Shown in pieces: positions 24,721 to 37,289 of a stretch of 64,000 nt of DNA. The stretch spans positions 33,555,315 through 33,619,314 of the forward strand of contig NC_133232.1 in assembly GCF_040436345.1 (NCBI RefSeq), given 5' to 3'. This stretch comes from Pagrus major. Lineage: Eukaryota; Chordata; Actinopteri; Spariformes; Sparidae. Position 1 is the first letter of the stretch; every line of letters starts with the position of its first letter. Made by a program: the position numbers and the translations under genes. The notes under the pieces are model-generated. The model had not been told where the DNA came from. It did no database searches and saw nothing but the letters and a program-made list of their open reading frames with translations.

Positions 24721-26079
24721 TCACAATTACAAATGCTTCAATGCAGACTGTAATTTATCTGTAACAGTGTCTTTAAATTCGATATTTTAAAGGGTTTGTT
24801 TTGATTCTACCAAGTCACACACTCATGCAACCCAACTTCAAAAACCCAAACTATCCCTTGTTGAAACATTCACTGTGAAAGATTTTGAGATACTGAACGT
24901 GGTTAAAAGGTTTGTTTTTTAAAATACCTACTATTTATATAAAATGATTTACAATGTACTATTTTAAAACAATTGTGGTTGCGTGGGTTTGAGTAAGTAG
25001 TCGTTCATTTTTTAGACTCATGCACATGCAGGAAGACAGAACTCAAAACTAACAAGTTAACCGTCTCTGCTAAATTTAGCCTGCGGAGGCTTCATCTACC
25101 CTTGCTACATATCCTGTTGATGCCCGAAGCCATGCACGTTCTGAGTAAACACGCTCGGCGGTCTGTCGCAAAGCGCAGAAATGGCCAGCCACAGCCTACG
25201 TGTCACGGTTCCTGCTGCGTGTGGCTTTGCTTGTTGTTTCACAGGCGCTGACATGCAAACACCACACTGCTGTGAAGCTGAAGCGGTGACAGGCCAATTG
25301 TTAGAACTTGTGACCAGAAACTATTTTCTTGTACGATAAAAATAAATCGGTCACATTTTCTTACATACCCAAGGACTTCTTTTTGGTAGAGGAAGAGGAT
25401 GAATTGAGCCATGTTTTGTGCTGTTGTCAGAAAATAATGTGGTTTTATTTGACATAAATTTAAATATATTTCAGCTGAACTGCCCTGAGACAACAAAATA
25501 AGCACCTCTTGAGCACAAATTCACAACAGTTTTTGTACAATTTACCTGGAATTTGTATTTTTCAAAGCACAGCAGTTTCACATGGGTTACTTCAGCCCAG
25601 CTCTGTTTATCTAACACGTAGGCAGCATCTCGCCTCTCTCTCAGTTCCTGTCTGCTCTGAAGTGGTAAAGCCTCAACGGACTTCTGCACAGTGAACTTTT
25701 ATCATCAAAGCACAGTGCTGACTACCTGATGTGCTTTTAGGTGTGAGGAAGAGCAAGTATCACAGGTCTACGTGTTCATTTCACACTCTATTTTAAAACA
25801 CAGCCTCAACAGGAACATCATTTTAACCTGATATACAGACAACGTGAGCTTAAGTATTAATACGGGAAGATTGTCTTCAAAATAGTTTTTGAAATAGTAA
25901 TTTGAGTAACTACAGATCGACCTTTTTTGCTCGGATGGTGCTGTGGAAAAGCACTTGCTGACCACTTGCTTTCTTTTTTAATTTTGAGAATGTTTCTTGC
26001 GGACTGTTCTCACTCCAAACGCGTCAAATATGGCCGCTTGATCAGTGGGCGGATGCTTCGAACTATGACACTGTAGTTA

Positions 26080-26220
26080 CCACCACAGTGTCATTGCTGT
26101 TTCCAATCTTTGGGCTAAGAGAAGCTGACCGCTTGCTGCTGTAGCTTCATATTTATCGTACAAACATGAGAGGGGTATCGATATTCTCATCCAACTCTTG
26201 GCAAGAACGCAAAGAAACAT
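26080..26220. repeat. Second relic of the 6227-7148 repeat family
   Basis: GCTTCATATTTATCGTACAA, ATGAGAGGGGTATCGAT and CATCCAACTC share order and spacing with 23500-23560. Confidence 0.45.
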
Positions 26221-27961
26221 TTACTCAAAATGATTTTTGTCACCAAAACTTTGTGTTAAATTTTCCTTTGAAGTTTAAATTGCCTTGTTGACAACCTTGA
26301 GGTTTTGAAGCAGTTCATTTCAAAACCCATTTTAATGTCCCAGGAGCTTTGGAACCAAGTCATGAGAAGGTGGGCATTTCCCTGCTTTGATGATGAGCTG
26401 AACTCAAAACTGAACGCCTGTGAGACTCACTTGTGACATGTGTCATGATCACAGGACGGTCAGTTCAACCAAATGTCTGGGTTGTCATTTCTGGTGTCGC
26501 CTCTCTAGCACAGTGGTGTAAAGAGAAAAAAAAGTCCACTTCAGGAAGTGGTCAGAGTGGTTTGTTGGGTCAAACACAGGACTTCCACCCAGAAACTTGA
26601 AATTCGAGTCGTGTGTGTGTGTCAAGGTTGACTTGTCTTTAATGTTAAGTTACGTCAGCACTTGTGTATTTATTTTAAACTTCCTCAAGTATTTTGGGGG
26701 CCTAAAGTTCACCAATCAGCTGTTTCACAGCATCAGCAATCCAAAACTCATAGTGAACTGTTTGTCAGCAAGCTTTATTTTGAAAGTGTAGCCCTGCATG
26801 TGCAAAACTGACGCTAGAAGGGTGAGTAGAGCGTCATAGTTTGAAGCTCAGGGCCACTGACCAAGCTGCCATATTTGATGAGCTGGGAGTTAGAACATGT
26901 TGCTGCATTGTCACAATTGTTTGTTGATGGGAAGACAGTGGGGGATCATGTTCTTGCCACTGAACATGCAACTTGCAGGTAGTACTTGCAAGGACAGGGA
27001 TGAAATCCAATAACTGTTGAGACATTTCAGTCTGGACCGACCACCTGACAGACCAACATTACCATCCGTAGAGCCATGCTGCTAATGCTACCAATTACTG
27101 ACACTGCCAACCCAGCAAAATTGATTTTTAATCACATAAAGGGGTTGGTTTCTCTTGTAGGATCTGCAAACTGTGGTAAATGTTACCTGTTACCAATGAT
27201 GTATTATATAAAATATACGCCACAAACCACCAAACGGTCTTCCACATCGCTACATCAAAGTACGTGTCCCTCTCAGGACAATTTTTGCACTTGTGGTGTG
27301 TTTTGTTCTTTTTACTCCCCGCTACCCTTTCTCACCTCTCAGAGAAGTCTGTGGTTTCTTCTGTCGACCTTTACTGTAAATGCTTGACAGCAGTGTTTGC
27401 TGCGGTGGGTGGCAGAGGTTAAGGTTTGCCGTTTCCTCGAATAAACGCTGCATGTTGTTTTCAACATTGACGCCTTCTGTCACCTTGACTGGTCGGTGAA
27501 AGATCAGAACACCTTCTAACTCAAAGAGTGTCTCAGTCGTATCGCATCATTGACAACATCAAACTACACTGCTTTAGCTCAGGTGGAAGAAGTACTACGA
27601 TTATGTCAAAGGTAGAAGCAGCAAAGTCACACTGTTAAACCCATTCTCTACACTAAACATTCTCCTTATGTTTGCTAAGAAGGGGGGTGGCGGCCTAAAA
27701 CATGTAGGTCTGAGTGGGTCTCTTGAGTGGAGTGACCATGGTCGCTGGGTTTGTGTACAGGTTTTCACCAGGTGCTCTGGTTCACCTATTAGCATTCGCT
27801 CTAAAAAACAAAACACATAAATAACAATCTGAAGGATTGAACAGTTGGACAGTTGGACCCCCGAGCCATCCATGGAGAGGGTGTCTCTCTTTGAGCCACG
27901 ATGTTCTCTGGATTTTTGTACAGGTTTTCTCCGGGTGCTCCGGTTCCGGTTAAAAAAAACT

Positions 27962-29115
27962 AAAAAAATCAGAATCCGAATCAGAAATACTTTATTGATC
28001 CCCAAGGGTGCTGCTCCAGCACGTCTTACAGATGCTCGATCAGATTGGGATCTGGGGAATTTGGAGGCCCGGTCAACACCTCGGGCCCTTTATTGTGTTC
28101 CTCGAGCTGTTCCTGAGCAGTGTTTGCAGTGTGTCAGGGCACATCGTCCTGCTGGGGGGCCACTGCCATCGGGTAGTGTTGTTGTGATGAGGGGGTGTAC
28201 TTGGTCCACAACAGTGTTTGGATGGGTGGTGCGTGTCAAGTGGCATTCACATGAATGCCAGCACCCAAGGTTTCCCAGCAGAACATCACATTGTGATGAG
28301 ATGATGATGTTATTCACGTCACCTGTCAGTGGTTTTAATGTTGTGGCTGATCGGTGGATAAGCAAGAACAACAAAAACAGAACAAAAATACGAGAAATGT
28401 AAATTCTACTAGAATATATCCATACATACAGTGTAATAAATAATGCTACAGTTGAAAATATCTGGGTTATTGCACATTGTTTGTCTTAATTATTGCACAT
28501 TAGAGAGAAACAAAGTGTCCAGAGTCCTCTTATTGTCTCAGAGTGTCTGACACTCAGAGCGAGGAGATGAACAGTTGGATAGGCACAGGCAGGAATGACT
28601 TCCTGTGGCGCTCTGTGGTGCATCTTGGTGGGATCAGTCTAGTACTGAATGTCATGGAGTGGATGGGAGCCATTGTCCAAGATGACATGCAACTTGGACA
28701 GCATCCTCCTCTCTGACACCACCGTCAGAGAGTCCAGCTCCACTCCCACAACGTCACTGGCCTTGCGGATCAGTCTGTTCAGTCTTTTGGCGTCCGCTAC
28801 CCTCAGCCTGCTGCCCTAGCACACAACAGCATAGAGGATAGCCCTGGCCACCACAGACTCATACAACATCCTGAGCATCGTCCGGCAGATGTTGAAGGAC
28901 TTCAGCCGTCTCAGAAAATAGAGACAACTCTGTCCATTCCTGTAGAGGTGTTTAGTGTTCTTTATCCAGTCCTGTTTATTATCAATGTGGACCCCCAGGT
29001 ACTTATAATCCTCCACAATGTCCACACTGACCCCCTGGATGGAAACAGGGGTCAACGGCACCTTGGTCCTCCTCAGGTCCACAACCAGTTCCTCGGTCTT
29101 TGTCACAAGATTTAA
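27962..29115 (-). mobile_element. LINE 3' end, L2/CR1-like, with an insertion
   Basis: On -, 29106-28816 encodes the C-terminal part of a reverse transcriptase: KTEELVVDLRR, VEDYKYLGVHIDNK and RTMLRMLYESVV are typical of fish L2/CR1-type LINEs. The 3' UTR follows, ending in GATCAATAAAGTAT and a short ATTCTGATT-type tail near 27962. The copy lacks the endonuclease and the RT catalytic core, so it is 5' truncated and dead. A Tc1-like transposase relic interrupts the UTR at about 28008-28375. Confidence 0.75.
28008..28375 (-). pseudogene. Relic of a Tc1-like transposase, C-terminal part
   Basis: On -, the frames carry PPNSPD, a NLIEHL segment, a preceding EQLEEHNKGPEVLT and, further upstream, a DHVHPLITTTLPDGSG stretch. 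This order matches the catalytic C-terminal half of Tc1-type DD34E transposases (PPNSPDLNPIEHLWDVL). The frame is interrupted by stops (for example within QDDVP*HTAN and HL*DVLEQ) and shifts, so it is inactive. It lies in the 3' UTR of the L2-like LINE, so it inserted later. Confidence 0.7.
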
Positions 29116-30288
29116 AGTTTGAGTTTTTGAGTTTAATGATAATCTGGAGAACTAGAAGTTTTTGCGGAAACGGTTTTGTCATATGATCCCACTCGCCAAT
29201 GCTCGCCTTTGTAGTTTTGGGGAAGGAATTTTAATTATAAGAGAAATATCTTCTTTGATTGATTTTTTTTAATGCTTAAACAAACTAAATAAACAAACTC
29301 TCTTCTTTCATGACTGAATAAACAAATTGATCTTAAAGGACAAAACAATTTCATACTGGTTAACTTTGTTTATCTGTGGCGGGCCCTGCCACCTTTCTGG
29401 CTTCAAACAGTGTTCTGGGGACTTTATTTTCCTCTGAGAACAGCTTGGAAAAAATTCACATTTCTAAGTTTGTATTATTACCTCATAAATATTGTAAATA
29501 TTACAATTCTGAGTTTGAATTTACTCTCCAAAAAGTACATAGTGACGCTTTAATCTAAAAGGATAAATGCAGTGGAGTGACAAGTATAATAAAATGAATA
29601 AGTAACTCAAAAGTACGCTTAAGTCCAGTACTTGAGTTGATGCAGTTAGTTGACTACACGGGATCGGCTAAAACTTGAGAGGCGTTTAGAGGAAGGGCGG
29701 GGGGCATTACTCTAAACCTCAGATACTTTCCACCAGGCAACTATGAGCTCCACTACATCACATTTGTCTGAGAAAAACGTTTGAACCCACTCAAAACAAA
29801 ACTACAACTCTTGAGAAGCGTCCACCACATTATTGTGAAATATAACTCTCAAGCGGAATCACTATCAGTACTGTAAACCTCCTGAATCTGAATCTATCTT
29901 TAATTTATACCAGTTATCACTTTGCCGCCTTTGCTTTGATACTACTCGATTACTGTGCGATGAGTAATCGTTATCCATCAATAATGAAGGTGACACATGC
30001 AGAAATCTCTGGTGTCTACAACCACTTTACGTTAAATCTAATTTCTGTTATTGATGTAGTTGAGTTAGATCTGATCATGAAGACACTAAAACACACTTTT
30101 AAAGTACAGTTCTAAGTGTAATTATGTATGATTGTACAACTGTAAACTTTTATATAATCAAATATATATATTTCAGTATTTCAGTAGTGAGAATATTTCT
30201 TTAGAATCGGCAGCTAATCTATCATTAAAAAGAAAACGGCAGACTGTGCAGCTTTTACTCAAAATGGGTCACTGGTGTGCAGAATTTC

Positions 30289-30325
30289 ACAGGAAGTGCA
30301 TTTTCTATGTTTCAGCCAATCAGTA
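30289..30325 (+). promoter_or_regulatory. Shared NITR upstream block, gene A
   Basis: CAGGAAGTGCATTTT is followed 10-15 bases later by GCCAATCAG, about 100 bases before the start codon. The same pair (a GGAA core, as in ETS sites, then a CCAAT box, as in NF-Y sites) precedes every NITR leader in the window. Confidence 0.6.
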
Positions 30326-30420
30326 TGATTTGTCCTTTGTAAACCTTTATCACCTTGTGACAAAATCTTCCATTCAAGTGGGATGACATCAGTTGTGCAA
30401 GAGAAGGTGGCTGCACCACA

Positions 30421-33400
30421 ATGATCGGAAGACTGGCTGCTTTGATTCTGCTCTGTACTCTGTGTAAGTGCACTACCTGTCTACTATAAAAGTAGTTTAA
30501 GTATAAATAGTTTGTGTTAGAGGGTAGCTAAAACATATAAGGCCATATAACATTTTAGATAAGTAGTTTGTATTTTTATTAGTTTTGCCTTGTTTAACTC
30601 TGATATTGTCTTTCTTCTTCCTGTAGCTCACACCGTAGACATTCCTCCTCAGATCCCTCCGACTGTGGCTGAACTTGGTGCTAATCTGACTCTCACATGT
30701 CCAGTCTCTGGGCAGGAAAGTGGGCTGTTTTACTGGTATAAGATGAAGTTTGGATATATGGTCCAAACTGTTGCAGCAGGAAGTCTTTACAAAATATCAC
30801 TTCTAGGACAATTTAACACCTCAAGATTCACACTCACACAAGCGGATGATCTGTATTTTCTTAAAATCACAAATGTGACCAAAGAAGATGAAGCAACATA
30901 CCTCTGTCAGTCAGGAGCAGCCTACACAATGAGATTTACACAGGGCACAGTTCTGGTTGTGAATGGTAAGTATGTTCATTTTATTGTGTTTGTTCAATAT
31001 CTAAACAGTCCATTGGTTAATTCCTGCCTTTTTGTGAATCACGCAGATCCTAAAAACAATCAGAAATCTATCTATGTGCACCAAAGTCCGGTGACAGCGT
31101 CAGTCGAGCCAGGCGCCTTGATTACTCTCCAGTGTTCACTTCTCTCCAAGAACAAAGACAACAGCGTCCAGTGTCCAGGTGAACCCAGTGTGTACTGGTT
31201 CAGAGCTGGATCAGGAGGATCTCCTCCAAGCATCATTTACCCTCACAGAAACGGCAGCTGTGACCAAAAGGAAAGGAGCTGCGTCTACAGTCTGTCCAAA
31301 ACTATACAGAGCACCGCTGATAATGGGACCTACTACTGTGCTGTGGTCACATGTGGACAGATCCTGTTTGGTGAAGGAACCAAAGTGGAGACAAGTATGT
31401 TCAAATTCTTATTTGCCCTTTTTAAGTACAATGATGAAAACAGAAAAGAGAAAGAAAAAAAAAAATTCTGCGCATTAAAATTTATCTTGCCTGTTTTTCT
31501 TGTAAAATGAATACTGGGTAGTTTTATCTCTTCAGGCCTCTAAAAGTTGTTCCAATCAACTTAAGGGAAATCACAGCAAATCAATTAATTTTATCTTCAC
31601 AATGTTCATGCAACATGAGGTGGACGTGTAGTGTAGCACTTATGCAATGCATCTGTATGGCAGTCCTTTCGTGGTTAGGGTTAGGCTGCGTCTGCTGCTC
31701 TTCCTCTCTTTGTTCTTGTTTGCTTGTGTCTGAGTGTTGTCTCTACATTTCCTGTGGTGCTCTCTGTCCCATCGAGGCCGCTTCCTTTCTGCCGTTCACG
31801 CTCTCTTGTGCAGTTTATATGATCGCTTTCTTGATGTGACAGTGTATTGATACGAGGGGCACTTAAAATGCAATGTAATCCAATAGAAAAATGCTGCAAA
31901 CAACAGTCTAAAAAAAGAAAAAAACCTGAGCAGGAAGTCAAGTTTTTGACACACTCTGGGTAAAACCTGATAGGAGTTGCTTTAAATTATCCAAGTTGTG
32001 CTGTTTTGAGTCCACGCTTGTGGTGGTTGTTATTCCCTTTTATATTAGTTTGATCGAGTACATGCAGGTTAAATGCACTGAATTGTCTTTTAGGAAACAA
32101 ATCTAAAATGAAACAGAAAAACTGCGAGTCTACAGCCGTGCTAGCAGCTCTGTCAGGCTGTACAGTGATGCTTTCAGCTAAATGCATAAGCTAAAATGTA
32201 GGGTGTATCTGATATCGCTGAGTTAAACAAAATACTTGGTTAGGTTTGGGGAACAAAAATACTTGGTTGGGTTTGGGGAACAAAAATACTTGGTTAGGTT
32301 TGGGGAACAAAAATACTTGGTTAGGTTTAGGGAACAAAAATACTTGGTTAGGTTTAGGGAACAAAAATATGTGGTTAGGTTTAGGGAACAAAAATACTTG
32401 GTTAGGTTAAGGGAACAAAAATACTTGGTTAGGTTTGGGGAACAAAAATACTTGGTTGGGTTTAGGGAACAAAAATACTTGGTTAGGTTTAGGGAACAAA
32501 AATACTTGGTTGGGTTTAGGGAACAAAAATACTTGGTTAGGTTTGGGGAACAAAAATACTTGGTTAGGTTTGGGGAACAAAAATACTTGGTTGGGTTTAG
32601 GGAACAAAAATACTTGGTTAGGTTAAGGAAACAAAAATACTTGGTTGGGTCAAAACAGACTTTCACAATGTTGAACATGAGTTAGAAAAGATAACTTCAC
32701 CCAGTCTTTTTCCCTGAGTAGCAAAGCTGTTCCAGGAACAACATGGCGATATCAGCTTGTGCCTAAATGTAGCATTTTTTACATGCTCACAGTGCTAGCA
32801 TGCAGAACATTTACCATGTTCAGCTGAGGGTAATGGGAATGTCATTATCATCACAGTTTGGCACAATTGCGAAGGTGCTATATAACTTTAACGGATCTCC
32901 AAAGGTAATACAGTTTATCCTGAAGGTACCGTGAATATCTGCACCACATTTCATGGCAGTCCATCCGATAATTGTTGAGACATTCCACCCAAAACCTGGA
33001 AGTTGCTGTTGTGGAAATTTCTCTTATTTGTGAGACATCTGAAATAAACTTGTAGCAAATACCAATTGTCTTTTAAGGATTTTATTCTTTATAAAGAAGG
33101 TTCAACAATCAACAGAGTGGCATGCGGTCTGCAGAAAGAAGAACAAGATGAGACAGTTGAGAAACCTTTTTGTTAAAAGAAAGGAGTGACCTGTGTCCTT
33201 CTCATGTCTGTACCAGGTTCCGTTCCCATAACAAGAAGCACATATCTCTCTTTGTGCAGACAGTACAAACACTCAAGGATGTGGGAAGAACATAGTGAGG
33301 ACAATGTAAGACATAATAATGATATAAGAACAATATAGTAATACAATTTTCCATTACATTGCTGTTGTGACTCCCAGGTTGAGAACCAATGTTGAAGACA

Positions 33401-34480
33401 ACTGCTAGTTTATAATTAATAGTCAACCCTCTTTGGGATTTTTCTTTTTCATTACAGGACAAGAAGTTTGCCCGCTTGTCATTGCACTTGGGATACTGTC
33501 GGCCTGCTGTGCGATTGTGGTTGTTGTTGTAATTATCTCCAGAACTCAAAAGCCAGTTTGTAAACGCTGCAAAGGTAAGTTCATCATCACGTGTGTGTGT
33601 GTGTATTATTTAATGTCTTAACCAAGTCAGGTACTAACACTGATATTTTTTATCTTTGTTGCCATTAATGTCTTGATTTCATTTCAGCTTCCAATCGTGC
33701 TGAACAAGACCGAACACTTCAGGATCAACCAAATGATGTGGTAAATGTGATTTAAATATAATCTAAGGAATGACTAAAATTGAATCATTTTACCTTTATG
33801 GTTATTCCATATCGGATACATGTCATGGCCAACCAATCACCAGAATAAATATTGGCCTTGTACCTTTCTGCAAACCACAGATATCTTGCACCTTTACTTT
33901 TTTTTTCACGTTAATTTTGAATTTTATGTTGTGACAAAGCTGTGCTTATGGTCTGGTTAGGTTTAGGCACAAAACCCACTCGGCTATCGTCAGAAAAAGA
34001 TAATTTTTTGGCTTACCTGGTTGGCTGGAAAATGTCCCGACGTCGTGTCAAACAAACAGTGGTTTCATGCTAACAAATGTTGAAACGCTGTAGCCGCTCG
34101 TTAAAAATATCCATTGGTTTCGAGCAGTCACCACCATCCCCTCCACCACAACAGTTTAGTTAGGTTTAGGGACAAGTTAAGTTTAGGAGAAATGTTCCCT
34201 CACCAGTCTGCATTATTGTGAACTCAAATGATTTAACTCTTTGGTGTTTGGATCCTTTAACGTACATTGGATACCACAGCTTTTAAAGGTTGAATATCAG
34301 TACAGTCCAGTATTAATTGGGCATGGCATTACAGCTCTAACATATCATTTCCAGGATGGTGAAGTGGTGGCACTGAACTATGTAGCGCTGGATTTCCCCT
34401 CAAGAACAAGAGAGAGATGGATGAATAACAGGGACTCGTCACTGGACTGCATGTACGCTGGCATGAGCGACTGTCAGTGA
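30421..34480 (+). CDS. NITR-like inhibitory immune receptor, gene A (divergent member)
   Basis: Exons: 30421-30463 (leader MIGRLAALILLCTL), 30627-30965 (V-type Ig), 31047-31394 (second Ig), 33458-33574 (membrane), 33688-33740, 34355-34480. The first Ig has LTCPV, FYWYK and ATYLCQS. The second has VYWFRAG, NGTYYCAV and six cysteines, and ends in a canonical J-like FGEGTKVE. Two V-like domains with six cysteines in the inner one are characteristic of novel immune-type receptors. The membrane segment begins PLVIALGIL and has no charged residue. The tail has one good ITIM, LNYVAL, and a weak YAGM-type tyrosine motif near the end, so inhibitory signalling through SH2 phosphatases is inferred. All exon phases agree with genes B-G, but the sequence is much more diverged. 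A SIRP-like naming is the main alternative. Confidence 0.85.
32226..32650. repeat. 27-bp minisatellite, about 16 copies
   Basis: The unit reads about GGGAACAAAAATACTTGG plus TTAGGTTTG, with A/G variation at two or three sites. Since 27 is a multiple of three and the unit has no stop in several frames, it creates long spurious open frames on both strands. It lies in the long intron 3 of gene A. Confidence 0.95.
33935..34160. repeat. Dispersed repeat containing GGTTAGGTTTAGG
   Basis: Shares GTGCTTATGGTCTGGTTAGG and following words with 24500-24720. It lies in the last intron of gene A. Confidence 0.45.
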
Positions 34481-34984
34481 AGAGCTGCCCTCATGAAGAA
34501 TGAACATGTCGACTAATGATCAGGTGATGACAGAAGTAATGTTCTGATTCTGATGTACCGTGTAGTATTTCATATTTATTTTATTTTATTATTATTTTGT
34601 TCGTCAGATAATTAAATAATTATGATCGTAAGAAAAGCGTTGACTCCCGGTAAAGAGAAAATTACATTTTCTCTGTTCTCTGTTCAACATGTTGTGAATA
34701 TTTACTCATCGTTTATTTTGTTTGATAAGGACGAGTGGTGTACAATTAAAAACTTTGTTCTTTTTTTCAGTGCGTGTGGTAGAAAACACTTTTGACATGT
34801 ATATATTTAATGAGAGAATTAACAGAAACTAAACCAAAGTCTGTTGGCTGGACTACATTACTCTTTTACCATTTCTAAACTGAAATTAGCGTGAACATGC
34901 AGGTTATTTAGTGCTCGTTAATCCCTCTGAAAGTAGGTGAGTGAGTTCTTTCCCTTCGCCCGCAGACGAGTTTGCCTTTCTGTT

Positions 34985-35305
34985 GTTTTTCTGGTGTCTC
35001 ATGTTTGACATCACAAACATGGGTCAGTGTCATGGTCCGAGGTTTTAGTTTAATTGATTTCCTGTTTTCTGTTGAAAGTTTAGTCATGTGTTACTTTCCA
35101 CTTCCTGTCTTTGTCTGTTTTCCCACCCTTTTTTTCTGTGTACACCAGTGTTTCAGTGGTTTGACCTTCACTGTTTAGTTTTATTGATTTTACTTGTTGC
35201 CTTTATGTCACCAGCTTTTTTTGTTACTTGTATTTTGGATTTTTTTTATTTAACTTGCATATTAAAGCTCAATAATGTGGTTCAACCTGCCTGCCTATGT
35301 GTCCT
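34985..35305 (+). repeat. Dispersed fish repeat, opposite orientation to 20560-21720
   Basis: GTCATGGTCCGAGGTTTTAG, CACTTCCTGTCTTTGTCTG and a tail with ATTAAAGCTCAATAATGTGG match the reverse complement of the copies at 20.6-21.7 kb. It lies between gene A and the NITR pseudogene. Confidence 0.5.
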
Positions 35306-35497
35306 TTTTTTGATGAACTGTGACAATGTTATGGTGGATACTTTTTAAAACTCAAACTCAAACTCAACACCATCTGAACATCTGAAGAGCACTGTTGAGC
35401 AGAGGTGGATGGAAAAGTATCCAGGCCCACATTAAGCATCGCAGTGTATCTCAAATGCACTGTTCAATGACTTTGTAAAAGTAGATCACATGATTAC

Positions 35498-35893
35498 CTT
35501 TTACTCACAAATATGTTTCACTCCATTCAGCATTAATCCACTCTGTTATTGCAACATGATACATCCTCTCATCTTCTTCAGTTGTCTTCAGGTTGCTAAA
35601 AGTGTTATCATTATTTACCTCCGATCATGATTGAGAAAACCCAGGTGCAGACTCTGCTGTGTGTACTGCCGCTCTTCATCAGGCAAAAAACATGCGACTG
35701 TCGCAGGTTCAGCACGTCTAGCTGTGGTCACTGGAAGCTGCGTGTGTGAATCAAATTAAACATACAATGCTTGAAATAACAGTTATAATGTGCATAATGT
35801 GGACAAACTGTGATGCAAATTCTTAAATAAGATAAATAAGATATCACTTACATCCTCGATAAGAACACGCAGTGTCCCCCATAAGAGGATCGT
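35498..35893 (-). pseudogene. NITR pseudogene: leader and V exon relics
   Basis: On -, 35893-35852 aligns with the gene B leader up to GAGGAT|GTAAGTG, but the start codon reads ACG and the exon is 42 rather than 43 bases. The V exon 35737-35498 is 240 bases instead of 327. It begins LPVTTARRAEPATVACFLPD, meets a TAA after its first third, has lost the middle, and resumes LKTTEEDERMYHVAITEW, where the second Ig cysteine is Val. The end before the donor also contains a stop. No second Ig, membrane or tail exon was found. This is a dead neighbour of gene B in the same orientation. Confidence 0.8.
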
Positions 35894-35956
35894 CTTCACA
35901 TTGTCTGATGTGAAACTTGGTGGTTTTCGAGTGAGTGAAAAGTCTGACCATCAAAT

Positions 35957-36004
35957 GCATCTGATTGGTTAATCGCAGAGTAGATTCAAAAGTGTACTTC
36001 CTGT
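35957..36004 (-). promoter_or_regulatory. Shared NITR upstream block, pseudogene
   Basis: On -, AGGAAGTACACTTTTGAATC is followed by AACCAATCAGATGC. It is still recognisable although the downstream leader has lost its ATG. Confidence 0.5.
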
Positions 36005-36666
36005 CACATTGGTCGCATCCTGGTCTTTGTTCACTTTGACACACTTCGCCTCACGTGCCTTTCAATGAGTGATTTTTTTCTTCTCTGTGTTTGAACTTTA
36101 AACAGCAATTGCTATGGTCACTAGTGCTGCCTGTGGTTCTACTGCAAAAAAATAAAAAATAAAAATGTGTGTAATGCAGCACGTCCTGTATTACAAGAGG
36201 GAAGATTCACAGCCTTGACATTATACAACCCATGACACTGCGTCCTTTAGAAGAGCTGAGAGCTGCCCTGAACCAGTGATCCCTCCCTTAATGAATGAGT
36301 TACTGCTGATTACCCAAAGGTATAAAGGTAGCACACACTCAAATCTTCAGGATAGAGTTGACATGAGGTCCCGTCCTGACTGTGAGGTGGCCAGGCAACC
36401 AGTGGAGAGGTGAGCGCTTCCTAAACCAAGAAAGAGTCTGGGACATTAACCCCCTAAAAACATGATCTGTCATTTTTATAATAATATAAATAGCAAGTTG
36501 GTGGTTTTAGAAAGAGGAAGACTGTCTTTTTCCTCTATGCTAAGCTAACTAGGTTCTGATTGTACTCTTATATTGAATTCATAGATATGAGGGCGGTATC
36601 GCTCTTTATCTGGTGCACGGTAAGAAAACGAATATGAGTCTATCCCACACAGTCAAACTTTTGCTT

Positions 36667-36943
36667 TAAAGGGATAGTTTGGGTCTTTTGATGTGGGGCT
36701 GTATGAGGTACTTATCCCTATAGTCAGTGTGAGCTGCAGTAGATGAGTATCAGCATTTTTGGCTCTTTATGTTGCCGATAAACAGCCTCTACCTTTGGCA
36801 CTACATTCACTGAACCGTACAACATCCGTATTACCACGAACAAGCGGGTGTTAAAAACAGTGTCACCTACTGCAGGGAACACACTCACTCAGGGATAAGT
36901 ATCTCACACAACCCCGCATCACAAGACCTGAACCATCACTTTA
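36667..36943. mobile_element. Short inverted-repeat element (MITE-like), 277 bp
   Basis: The left end TTTAAAGGGATAGTTTGGGT continues CTTTTGATGTGGGG. The right end is its imperfect reverse complement (CCCCGCATCACAAGACCTG, then AACCATCACTTTA). There is no coding frame. A truncated relative is at 24157. Confidence 0.6.
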
Positions 36944-37289
36944 CGGTTCAGAACTAAGTTTGCTATCAAAGGTTAATTTTAGTGCTTGAAGACAGTTTTG
37001 TTTGTAAGAATGTGTGTCGAAACAGTTACAGACTTTAATAAGATAACAAGTAAAAAACTTTTCACTTCTACAGCTGCACAAACAACAACAAATGCACAAA
37101 GTCTTATTTTTAATAAAGCCATTGAAAGAGGGTTAATATTTCTATGAACACATGTTGAATCTACAGATGAACTATTTAATATGCGTTTAGATGCCTTATG
37201 TATGCTCACTCTCAAAGGATTACAGGGGCATATATTACAGAGACTCTAGTTTGATGGACTCTCAGTCCTGCAAACTGAAGCCAGAGGTT

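Larger units (their letters stand above)
20173..30288. other. 10 kb gene-poor, repeat-rich spacer
   Basis: Between the integrin start codon and the first immune receptor promoter I find no host coding exon with splice sites and homology. Open frames here are short and low-complexity or lie inside repeats. An untranslated integrin first exon could lie in the left kilobase but is not recognisable. The individual repeats are listed separately. Confidence 0.6.

Noticed and set aside
32226-32650. Regular repeat that might suggest a CRISPR array
   Set aside because: Units are contiguous with no unique spacers, and the genome is vertebrate.
32223-32685. Long repetitive open frames on both strands (EQKYLV and LTKYFC types)
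   Set aside because: They are products of a 27-bp minisatellite lying in a gene A intron. All frames are open because the unit lacks stops. No splice or start context.
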